DNA of 17,059 nt, taken from positions 1 to 17,059 of the forward strand of contig JAEZFD010000041.1 in NCBI GenBank assembly GCA_023417655.1, read 5' to 3'. The stretch is from Planctomycetota bacterium (GTDB taxonomy: Bacteria > Planctomycetota > Planctomycetia > Planctomycetales > Planctomycetaceae). The translations under genes and the position numbers were made by a program. Positions 1-7,818 of the stretch are shown here, piece after piece. The first letter of the stretch is position 1; each line of letters starts with the position of its first letter. The notes under the pieces were generated by a model. It worked only from the letters and a program-made list of their open reading frames with translations, had not been told where the DNA came from and ran no database searches.

Positions 1-317
1 CTGTCGAGAATGGCGACGCTGGGGCGTTTCTTCTTTCCGGCAGCCTGTCGGACCTGTTCCCGGAGACGGTCGTGAATGGCCTCCCAGAGACCACTGCGAA
101 CCCAGCTTCGAAAAATGCCATAGACAGTACTCCAGCAGGGGAAATCGGCAGGCAGCATTCGCCATTGGCAGCCAGTTCGAACGACATACAAAATGGCGTC
201 CAATACCCATCGCCGATCGATGCGAGGACGCCCCCTTCGAGACGGCTTGGGGAGGTATCGACGAATCAATTGCCATTGCTCATCCGAGAGATTGCTGGAA
301 TAATTCGTCCTCAACAC
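1..317 (-). CDS. IS5-family transposase, N-terminal part (runs off the window)
   Basis: Translation of the minus strand from 317 gives about 105 codons with no stop. It has the hallmark N-terminal pattern of IS5-type transposases (DUF4096 region): NLSDEQWQLIRRYLP, then RRGRPRIDRRWVLDAILYV, then RTGCQWRMLPADFP, W-TVYGIFRSW, and the start of the DDE catalytic core at VAILDS, where the first Asp lies. The likely start is GTG (317-315), preceded by AAGGAG (331-326) at 8 bases; TTG (314-312) is an in-frame alternative. The remaining catalytic D and E residues would lie left of the window, so whether the element is intact cannot be judged. No frameshift is seen in the visible part. Confidence 0.9.
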   Translation of the reverse strand, partial: MLRTNYSSNLSDEQWQLIRRYLPKPSRRGRPRIDRRWVLDAILYVVRTGCQWRMLPADFPCWSTVYGIFRSWVRSGLWEAIHDRLREQVRQAAGKKKRPSVAILD

Positions 318-371
318 GGCTGCGGCTCCTTCCTTGGATTGCCAAGATGTTCACAAGGGAGCCGTAGCCGT
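316..371. promoter_or_regulatory. Long hairpin covering the transposase ribosome binding site and start; terminator-like on the plus strand
   Basis: ACGGCTGCGGCTCC (316-329) pairs with GGAGCCGTAGCCGT (358-371) with a single G-T wobble, and two further pairs extend the stem inward. CTTGG (333-337) and CCAAG (342-346) then form an inner hairpin with an ATTG loop. On the plus strand the stem is followed by TTTTCTCC, which gives terminator form. On the minus strand the arm at 331-316 holds the AAGGAG and part of the GTG start of the transposase. A transcript that reads in from outside the element would therefore hide its own translation start. Sequestration of this kind is known from other insertion sequences; its operation here is inference. 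Confidence 0.6.
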
Positions 372-404
372 TTTCTCCTTTCAAGGCAATTTCAAAACAC
401 GTTC

Positions 405-667
405 TGAGAAACGACCTGATATTCATTCGCATAGGCCACTAACAGGAATCTCTGACAAGCAAAACAAATTAGTCTTACGTAGAAATCTTAAATCAACCAG
501 AACCCGAAAACGTTCTGCAGGTTGAATTCCAACAGACATCTTCGTATCAACGAATAACAAACCTGCTATGCTCTGAACACGCTGCATGATCTGACCGCCC
601 TCGCATCCTGACACTTGATCAGGCTGCGACAAACCGTCCCCTTCTTCCCAGCGGAGCGACAGTTGCG
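405..667. other. Spacer between the IS end and moxR, no gene seen
   Basis: Together with the IS end this is a gene-free stretch of about 350 bases. The short open frames here have no recognisable protein features. It should hold the promoter of the MoxR cluster. The best matches I see are a TTGAAT/TATCAA pair with a 17-bp gap (522-550) and an extended -10-like TGCTATGCT (564-572). Nothing else is evident. Confidence 0.5.
522..550 (+). promoter_or_regulatory. Candidate sigma70-type promoter for the moxR cluster
   Basis: TTGAAT (522-527) and TATCAA (545-550) are separated by 17 bp. Each box matches the consensus at four of six positions. An overlapping alternative is the extended -10 motif TGCTATGCT at 564-572. 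Both lie 100-150 bases before the moxR start. The match is weak and found by eye only. Confidence 0.25.
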
Positions 668-1681
<1,014 letters not shown>

Positions 1682-1741
1682 TCGGCAATGATCCCCTTAG
1701 CTCAAGAGTTCTGAGGACCGTGTCCCGAATCGGGAGACAGC

Positions 1742-2635
1742 ATGAGTTTATTCCCGGGCGATTTTGTGACGCGACTCGAATACCTGTCTCTCATTTCGAG
1801 ACGGGTCTTCCGTGGCTCTCTACTGGCACAGCGTCGCACCGTCCAGCAGGGATCCGGGATCGAGTTCTCTGACCATCGCGAGTATTCCGCCGGAGACGAC
1901 TTTCGCTATCTCGACTGGAATATCTACGCCCGACTGGGCGATCTGCTGCTGAAGCGATTTCAGGAAGAACAGGATCTGACTGTTTTCCTGCTGCTGGACT
2001 GCTCGCGCAGTATGGGATTTCAATCTCCATCGACAGGCGAGACATTGAAGTTCGACCTCGCCCGACAATTAACGGCGGCACTGGCATATATCGCACTGGC
2101 AGATCTGGACCGCATCTCAGTGCTCGCCTTCTCGGATGGCATCGCAGAAGAGTTCCCGGTCACCCGCGGCAAGGCCCGGATTCTGCCTTTGCTGAAATTC
2201 CTTGAACGTCTCACGACCGGCGGACGCGACACTCATCTGTCGACCGCCGTTCAGGGACTTCTGCATCGACGAGTCCGTCGGGGACTTGCGATTGTTGTCA
2301 GCGATCTGTTCGACCCGCATGGCTTTCAGGGAGGCCTCGATCAACTCCGTCACCACCGCTTCGATGCTCACATCCTCCAGCTGCATGATCCGGCCGAAGC
2401 AGATCCGGCATTGCTAGGAGACGTCGAGCTCGTCGATATCGAGAATGGTTCCACCCGGCAGGTGACCGTCACAGAGAAGAACCTGAGAACCTACAAGAAA
2501 CTTTTCCAGCAGCACCAGCAGGATGTCAGGAACTACTGCCGTCTGCATGAAATGGGCTGCACCCAGACCAGCACAAAAGTCAGCTTTGACGATCTGATCC
2601 TGCACATGATGCGTGCGTCGCAGTTAAAGAAGTGA
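1742..2635 (+). CDS. DUF58 domain protein (VWA-like fold)
   Basis: This 297-residue soluble protein of the DUF58 family is the usual partner of MoxR ATPases. The DUF58 signature is clear: GIEFSDHREYSAGDD (39-53) followed by FRYLDWNIYAR (54-64). A VWA-like fold follows, with the MIDAS-type metal motif DCSRS (D86, S88, S90), a conserved Thr in GRDTHL (T164) and VVSDLFD around D188. No signal peptide or membrane segment is seen. The ATG at 1742 has GGGAG (1732-1736) at 5 bases, and this site sits in the right arm of a small hairpin (GTGTCCCG 1720-1727 with CGGGAGAC 1731-1738, one mismatch). It lies between moxR and a membrane VWA gene and is probably co-transcribed with them. The biochemical role of the family is not established. 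Confidence 0.92.
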   Translation: MSLFPGDFVTRLEYLSLISRRVFRGSLLAQRRTVQQGSGIEFSDHREYSAGDDFRYLDWNIYARLGDLLLKRFQEEQDLTVFLLLDCSRSMGFQSPSTGETLKFDLARQLTAALAYIALADLDRISVLAFSDGIAEEFPVTRGKARILPLLKFLERLTTGGRDTHLSTAVQGLLHRRVRRGLAIVVSDLFDPHGFQGGLDQLRHHRFDAHILQLHDPAEADPALLGDVELVDIENGSTRQVTVTEKNLRTYKKLFQQHQQDVRNYCRLHEMGCTQTSTKVSFDDLILHMMRASQLKK

Positions 2636-2685
2636 TGTCGTCACTGGAGTCCCGTGCTTTTTGTGTTACTCACCGATGATCCCCC

Positions 2686-2713
2686 GGCAGCGATCCGGAG
2701 GCAGCGTTTCGGA
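2686..2713. repeat. Tandem 14-bp repeat before the membrane VWA gene
   Basis: GGCAGCGATCCGGA (2686-2699) is followed directly by GGCAGCGTTTCGGA (2700-2713), with 12 of 14 positions identical. It lies in the short spacer between the DUF58 gene and the next gene, just before the strong ribosome binding site. It may be a simple local duplication. Confidence 0.7.
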
Positions 2714-2727
2714 ACAGGAGGTGAACA

Positions 2728-4668
2728 ATGAATTTTGCTCTCCCTGCCGCGTTCTGGTGGACGTTGCTGGCATTACCCATTATCGGGTTTTACCTCCTGC
2801 GGGTGCGTCGTCGCCGTATCCAAACATCGACCACCATGTTCTGGGATCAGATCTACGATGAAGCCCCTCCCCGTTCCATCTGGGATCTATTGAAACACCT
2901 GTTGTCCCTGGTCGCCCAACTCTTCCTGCTGGCCCTGCTTGTCCTCGCCTGTACGGATCCTGTTTTTTCCTGGCAGACGTTATCAGCTCGGCGTCTTGTC
3001 CTGATTCTGGATCCTTCGGCCAGTATGCAGGTTCGTGAACCCGGCAAATCCTCACGGTGGGAAGAGGCCTGTCAACTGGCAGAGCGAACGATTGACGGAA
3101 TGCGATTTCCGGACGAGATGGCCATTCTGGTCGCCGGTCAACATCCGCGAGTTGTCAGCGGATTCACAGGTCATCTTCCGACACTCAAGTCCGCGATTCA
3201 CGGGCTCTCTCCAACGGATGAACCGACAGATCTCCTCCCCGCCGTCGAACTGGGAACCCGGCTGCTGGCAGAACATCCTCACGGTGAAGTGATCGCAATC
3301 AGTGACGGCTGCACCGCGGACTGGACCGCTCTCAAAGAGCGCCCGCTGGTCCAACGGCTCACGGTCGGATCGCCGCTGAAGAACGTCGGCCTGACTCAGT
3401 TTCAGGTTCGACGCAGCCAGATCGATCCGCTCGGCTACGAAGTTCTGCTGGCCGTCAGGAATGCCTCTGATTCCGCAGTCAGCCTGCGAGTGGAACTGCG
3501 ACTCGACGGCATTCCGGTCGACATCATTCCAATTCAGATGGGTCCAAATGAGAACTGGCGTCGCTCGCTGGAGAAGACGTCACTGAAGGGGGGAACTCTC
3601 ACTGCTGAACTGACCCGTTTCATGGATGGAGACAATCCCTTTCCTGATGGACTGGATCTCGACAATCGCGCCAGTGCGATCATTCCCGGTCGGGAGGTCC
3701 AGCCGGTTCTCCTCGTCACGCCGGGAAATCTATTTCTGCAGAAGGCATTTGAATCCAATCCGCTGGTCCGCCTGACTGTTATTCAGGAAGCCCCCGCGTC
3801 ATGGCCAGAGTCCGGGGTCATTGTGTTGCACCGCCAGATTCCGCTGCAGCTGCCGCCGGGCAACGTCTGGGTGATCGACCCTGAGAACGGCTGCGACGCA
3901 TTTGAAGCAGGGGGAATTCTTGAGAATCCCATCATTACCAATCAGAACGCAACTTCGCCGCTGATGCTGCATGTCAAACTCGACAATGTGGTCATGCCGC
4001 AGGCGCGGAAGCTCTCATTCACAACATCACCTGAGATCCTTGCCGGGACGTTCACCAATGACGCTGTCTATGCCGAGGTGAAGCGAAACCAAGACAAGCT
4101 GCTGGTGCTGACCACCAATCTTGATGAAGGAGATCTCACCCTGCGAACTGCGTTTCCGATTCTCGTGACCAATGCGCTGGCCTGGTTCGCAGGGACTTCC
4201 GGAGAAATTCATCCAGCCCTGTCCACCGGCGAGGTCGCCGCAGTCCCGCCACCGGTATCGCAACCCGCACCTGTAAACTGGCAGCTTCGCCGCCCTGATG
4301 GAAAAACGGTTCCCGTTCGCCTCCCGGTGGGTACTTCTTCTGGAACTACTTCTGGAGTCGCTTCCGACAACAGCGGATGGAAAGTCGGTCCTTTCGATCA
4401 GGTCGGGCTCTGGCAACTGGAATCCATTTCCGACGAGTCCCCCGCCGAGCTGACCGAAGAGCTAACCGTGATACAGACATTCGCCTGCAATCTGGCGAAT
4501 GCGACCGAGACCGACTTGCGTCCCCCCGAGCCGACAGAAGTCACTGGGAACCTCAAGGTCACTCAGGCAAGCTGGCTTTCATACCCGCTCTGGAGCCTCT
4601 TTGTTCTGCTGGCCCTGATTCTGATCACCGTTGAGTGGAGTCTTTACCAGCGTCGCGTGATTCGATGA
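2728..4668 (+). CDS. Membrane-anchored VWA protein with BatA-like N-terminus
   Basis: This 646-residue protein has the BatA-type architecture: a hydrophobic helix (about 7-24) followed by a basic stretch RVRRRR, a second hydrophobic helix (about 57-76), then a VWA domain. The VWA domain has the MIDAS motif DPSAS (D95, S97, S99), a Thr in EPTDLL (T167) and VIAISDG (188-194). A long region of probable beta domains follows, with a low-complexity Ser/Thr/Gly linker, then a C-terminal membrane helix (about 620-638) and a basic tail. Bulk between the helices is probably extracytoplasmic. The start is well set by AGGAGGTGA (2716-2724), a near-perfect anti-16S match. It sits third in the MoxR cluster. 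By family it may take part in MoxR-dependent envelope or complex maintenance; the substrate is unknown. Confidence 0.85.
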   Translation: MNFALPAAFWWTLLALPIIGFYLLRVRRRRIQTSTTMFWDQIYDEAPPRSIWDLLKHLLSLVAQLFLLALLVLACTDPVFSWQTLSARRLVLILDPSASMQVREPGKSSRWEEACQLAERTIDGMRFPDEMAILVAGQHPRVVSGFTGHLPTLKSAIHGLSPTDEPTDLLPAVELGTRLLAEHPHGEVIAISDGCTADWTALKERPLVQRLTVGSPLKNVGLTQFQVRRSQIDPLGYEVLLAVRNASDSAVSLRVELRLDGIPVDIIPIQMGPNENWRRSLEKTSLKGGTLTAELTRFMDGDNPFPDGLDLDNRASAIIPGREVQPVLLVTPGNLFLQKAFESNPLVRLTVIQEAPASWPESGVIVLHRQIPLQLPPGNVWVIDPENGCDAFEAGGILENPIITNQNATSPLMLHVKLDNVVMPQARKLSFTTSPEILAGTFTNDAVYAEVKRNQDKLLVLTTNLDEGDLTLRTAFPILVTNALAWFAGTSGEIHPALSTGEVAAVPPPVSQPAPVNWQLRRPDGKTVPVRLPVGTSSGTTSGVASDNSGWKVGPFDQVGLWQLESISDESPAELTEELTVIQTFACNLANATETDLRPPEPTEVTGNLKVTQASWLSYPLWSLFVLLALILITVEWSLYQRRVIR

Positions 4669-4706
4669 GTTCGTAGAGAACCTGCCTTCACTGAAACCGG
4701 AACCTC

Positions 4707-4735
4707 AACTGCAACTTCAAAAACTGCAACTTCAA
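4707..4735. repeat. 14-bp direct repeat in the spacer before the VWA/GATase gene
   Basis: AACTGCAACTTCAA occurs at 4707-4720 and again at 4722-4735, separated by a single base, giving a 15-bp period. It lies in the 110-base gap between the two VWA genes. No function is evident. Confidence 0.75.
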
Positions 4736-4778
4736 GACCTGAGACAGCAAACACGCCCCCGGGGAATTGACCTCACGA

Positions 4779-7346
4779 ATGTTTCCACTCGAGCTGATAA
4801 GCCCCTGGGCACTGATCACCCTGCTCGCCTTACCGGTGATCATCTGGTACTACCGATGGAGCCTGAGTGACTTCCCCTGGCGTCAGCAGCTGTTCTCATT
4901 TCTCACAAGGGCCGTGATCGTTGTCCTTCTGGCATTCGCACTCGCAGGCCTCACCTGGCGCGCGCAGACTGACCAGCAGTACGTTATCTGCCTGATCGAC
5001 CGGAGCCTGAGCGTCGGTGACGAAGGAAAGAAGTTCCTGCAGGAATATCTGAATTCCGTTCAGTCATCGAACACCCGGCACGAACTGGCATTCCTCCCCT
5101 TTGCCGAAACGCCGGGGATCCTCGCGAAGTCGGTCCCGGAAGAACTTACTGCCCCCCCCTCGGAACGCATTCCAGTGGAGAAGACTCCTGATTCGGATCC
5201 AGGGACCCGAATCGCCGATGCAATTACTGCGGCCGCCGGATCAATTCCCGCTGGGTCAGTGCCACGGCTCGTCCTGCTGACCGATGGGAACCAGACCGCC
5301 GGAGATGCACTTCAGGCTGCGGAGCGAGCCGGGATTCCCTGCCTGACCGTTCCGTTACCAGAGCGGACGGAGAAGGAAGTCCAGGTGGCCGAGGTCCTGG
5401 TCCCTGACGAAGTGCGAGAAGGAGAGCCGTTTCACGTCGAAGTCGTGGTGCAGTCCAACCATGACGACGCCGGGCTGATCGAAGTATTTCGCGGTGATCA
5501 CAAGGTCATCAGTGAACGGCGTGACTTCAAGACCGGCGAGAACCGATTTCGTTTTCAGCAGTCGATCGACAGGGAACGACTGGCCGCCTTCGCTGTTAGA
5601 ATCTCCAACCTGAACGAAGACACTCTGCTGGACAACAACACCGGCTCAGGACTGGTTCAGGCCTCGGGAAAGCCGCGGGTGCTGATCATCGAGAGCGATC
5701 CCGGCCAGATTCGGGAACTTGCTTATGCCCTCGAAGATGAAGGGATTCAGGCCGACATCCGGCCTCCGCAGGGGATGCCTGACTCGCTGACAGACCTGCA
5801 GAACTATGAACTCCTGATGCTCTCCAACGTCCCCGCGACGGCACTGACTTCACAACAGATGCAGATTGCCCGGACCTATGTACAGGACTTCGGCGGCGGT
5901 TTTCTGATGCTGGGAGGCGATCAATCCTTCGGACTCGGGGGGTACTACAAAACGACTCTGGAAGAGATCCTGCCGGTTCGAAGCGACTTTGAAAAGGAGA
6001 AAGAGAAGCCGAGCGTCGCGATGGTGCTGGTCATCGACAAGTCCGGGTCGATGTCTGGCGACAACATCGAGATGGCCAAGAGTGCGGCCAGCAAGGCGGT
6101 CGAGCTTCTCGGTCGGCGTGACCAGATCGGAGTCATCGCGTTCGATGGCGACACCTATGTCATCAGTGAAATGCAGCCGGTCAGTAATCACGCCCGCATT
6201 CAGGACGACATTTCACGAATCGACGCCAACGGCGGCACCAATATGGAGCCAGCCATGCAGGAAGGCTTCACAGCCCTCCAACGGGCGTCGGCCAAGCTAA
6301 AGCACATGATCCTGCTGACAGATGGAGAATCAACGCCGGGTGACTTTGAAGGTCTGGCACAGCAGATGGCGAGCAACAAGATCACCGTCTCCACTGTGGC
6401 ACTGGGAACCGGGTCTGCCCGCGAGCTGCTGGAACAGATCGCCCGCGTGGGCAAAGGTCGCTATTACTTCACAGATGATCCGGCATCTGTTCCTCAGATC
6501 TTTGCGAAAGAAACCGTCACAATCAGCAAATCGGCGATCGACGAGCAACCGTTCCTGCCACAGGTCATTCGCTCGACGCATGCTCTCGCCGATCTCGATC
6601 TGCAGGCCGCCCCCTCCCTTCTCGGATATGTGATGACCCGGCCTAAGCCGACTTCAGAGGTCATACTCGCCACTGAAAAGGGAGACCCGTTATTGGTGTG
6701 GTGGCGATACGGGCTCGGAATGACCGGGGCCTTTACTTCTGATGCCAAAAGTCGCTGGGCGGCGGAGTGGCTGACGTGGCCCGGATATGGAAAGTTCTGG
6801 ACTCAGGTCATTCGTCAGCTCATGCGGAAAAGTGATTCCCGAGGCGTCGCGACTCAGATCGTCTCACGCGACGGGGGACTCGACATTCAGGTCGAGGCCG
6901 TTGATCCGGATGGACGATTCCTGAATGAAGCCGAAGTCGAGGTGACAGTGATCAATCCGCAGTTCGGGAAGCAGGTGTTGTCGCTGCCGCAGACCGCACC
7001 GGGGCGCTACCAGCAGGAACTCCAGATCCCTGACAAAGGGCAGTACCACCTTGAAATCGCGACGAAATCTCAAGGGCAGGTTCTTTCCCGTCAGTCACGT
7101 GGAGTCAGCTTCGGGTATCCTTCCGAACTTCGGATTCGCCCGACCAACGAACCCCTGCTCCGCCAGATCGCGGCCGTCACCGATGGACGCTTCTCGCCTG
7201 CTGCATCAGAGGTCTTCGATCTCCCCGGAACCGCGACCCGCCCCGTTCCGTTGTGGCCCTGGCTGGTTACGCTGGCGATGCTGCTGTTCGTCATCGACGT
7301 TGCACTCCGGCGAATCGATTTTTCGTTATGGAAAACAGCTTCCTGA
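4779..7346 (+). CDS. Membrane protein with VWA, glutamine amidotransferase-like and second VWA domains
   Basis: From ATG 4779 this is 855 residues; an in-frame TTG at 4767 would add four, and neither has a good ribosome binding site. Two N-terminal membrane helices (about 8-25 and 38-60) precede a degenerate VWA domain with DRSLS (D74, S76, S78) and LLTDGNQT (D169). A class I GATase-like region follows (about 292-395, VLIIESD through LMLGGDQSFG), in which I see no catalytic Cys in the usual elbow. A second, complete VWA domain then carries DKSGS (D420, S422, S424), GGTNMEPA and LLTDGES (D515). C-terminal beta-rich segments and a membrane helix (about 823-843) end the protein. This architecture is typical of planctomycete VWA/GATase membrane proteins. 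It is the last gene of the MoxR cluster. The molecular function is unknown. Confidence 0.85.
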   Translation: MFPLELISPWALITLLALPVIIWYYRWSLSDFPWRQQLFSFLTRAVIVVLLAFALAGLTWRAQTDQQYVICLIDRSLSVGDEGKKFLQEYLNSVQSSNTRHELAFLPFAETPGILAKSVPEELTAPPSERIPVEKTPDSDPGTRIADAITAAAGSIPAGSVPRLVLLTDGNQTAGDALQAAERAGIPCLTVPLPERTEKEVQVAEVLVPDEVREGEPFHVEVVVQSNHDDAGLIEVFRGDHKVISERRDFKTGENRFRFQQSIDRERLAAFAVRISNLNEDTLLDNNTGSGLVQASGKPRVLIIESDPGQIRELAYALEDEGIQADIRPPQGMPDSLTDLQNYELLMLSNVPATALTSQQMQIARTYVQDFGGGFLMLGGDQSFGLGGYYKTTLEEILPVRSDFEKEKEKPSVAMVLVIDKSGSMSGDNIEMAKSAASKAVELLGRRDQIGVIAFDGDTYVISEMQPVSNHARIQDDISRIDANGGTNMEPAMQEGFTALQRASAKLKHMILLTDGESTPGDFEGLAQQMASNKITVSTVALGTGSARELLEQIARVGKGRYYFTDDPASVPQIFAKETVTISKSAIDEQPFLPQVIRSTHALADLDLQAAPSLLGYVMTRPKPTSEVILATEKGDPLLVWWRYGLGMTGAFTSDAKSRWAAEWLTWPGYGKFWTQVIRQLMRKSDSRGVATQIVSRDGGLDIQVEAVDPDGRFLNEAEVEVTVINPQFGKQVLSLPQTAPGRYQQELQIPDKGQYHLEIATKSQGQVLSRQSRGVSFGYPSELRIRPTNEPLLRQIAAVTDGRFSPAASEVFDLPGTATRPVPLWPWLVTLAMLLFVIDVALRRIDFSLWKTAS

Positions 7347-7469
7347 ATCAGCACTGAGCCCCACATTCTCTTTTCGCTGTCCACTCAGAAAGCCGAATGC
7401 CACGTATTACGAAGGCGGGTCTGACCGGTCGCTTGCCGCGATTCCGTTGAGTCGCCATCATCACTCGGT

Positions 7470-7488
7470 TTCCGGAGCTTCGCCGGAA
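7470..7488 (+). terminator. Possible weak terminator between the VWA/GATase gene and gatC
   Basis: TTCCGG (7470-7475) pairs with CCGGAA (7483-7488) around a 7-base loop, followed by the modestly T-rich GCATTGCTTTCT. It lies in the 176-base gap before gatC. The stem is short and the T tract poor, so it could equally be chance or a leader hairpin of gatC. Confidence 0.25.
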
Positions 7489-7522
7489 GCATTGCTTTCT
7501 GATCCCATTGAGCGCCATCCCC

Positions 7523-7816
7523 ATGAAACTGACCCAGGACGACGTCAAGAAAGTCGCCCGACTGTCGCGGCTGAAGTTGAGTGAATCTGAACCGGGACAA
7601 CTGGTCGACCAGCTGGGCAAGATTCTGAACTACGTCGAACTTCTCAATGAGGTCGACACCGATGGCGTCCTCCCGATGGCTCACCCCGGGGATCTGATGA
7701 ACGTCTTTCGCGAAGACCAGCCGACGCCGTCACTGGACCGTAAAGACGCACTTGCGAACGCTCCCAAAACCGACGGGAAGTACTTTCTGGTTCCTCAGAT
7801 TCTGGAAGGAGCCTGA
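7523..7816 (+). CDS. gatC: Asp-tRNA(Asn)/Glu-tRNA(Gln) amidotransferase subunit C
   Basis: This 97-residue protein matches the small subunit GatC, which stabilises GatA and bridges it to GatB in the cytoplasmic complex that converts Glu-tRNA(Gln) or Asp-tRNA(Asn) to the amide form. The characteristic N-terminal pattern is KLTQDDVKKVARLSRLKLS, followed by the ILNYVELLNEVDTDGV helix, VFREDQP, and the C-terminal YFLVPQILE tail. ATG 7523 is preferred over the in-frame TTG at 7508 because GatC proteins begin just before this helix. gatA follows after 2 bases, so the two are translationally coupled. Confidence 0.95.
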   Translation: MKLTQDDVKKVARLSRLKLSESEPGQLVDQLGKILNYVELLNEVDTDGVLPMAHPGDLMNVFREDQPTPSLDRKDALANAPKTDGKYFLVPQILEGA

Positions 7817-7818
7817 AC

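Larger units (their letters stand above)
1..404 (-). mobile_element. Right end of an IS5-family insertion sequence (partial)
   Basis: The left edge carries the 5' part of a transposase reading leftward, so this is the end of an insertion sequence that continues outside the window. Read on the minus strand, the sequence just upstream of the transposase contains GAACGTGTTTTGAAATTG (404 down to 387), which resembles the terminal inverted repeats of IS5-family (IS427-like) elements. The outer end is therefore placed near 404, followed by TGA (405-407), which would fit the TNA target duplication of that group. The partner inverted repeat is outside the window, so the exact boundary is inference. 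The transposase assignment is firm; the end point is tentative. Confidence 0.7.

Noticed and set aside
72..525. Rightward short frames over the IS end
   Set aside because: They are antisense to the IS5-type transposase or lie in its end; the minus-strand protein is clearly the real one.
7051..7584. Rightward 177-codon frame across the VWA/GATase end and the gatC start
   Set aside because: It overlaps two well-supported genes in another frame and has no recognisable domain.
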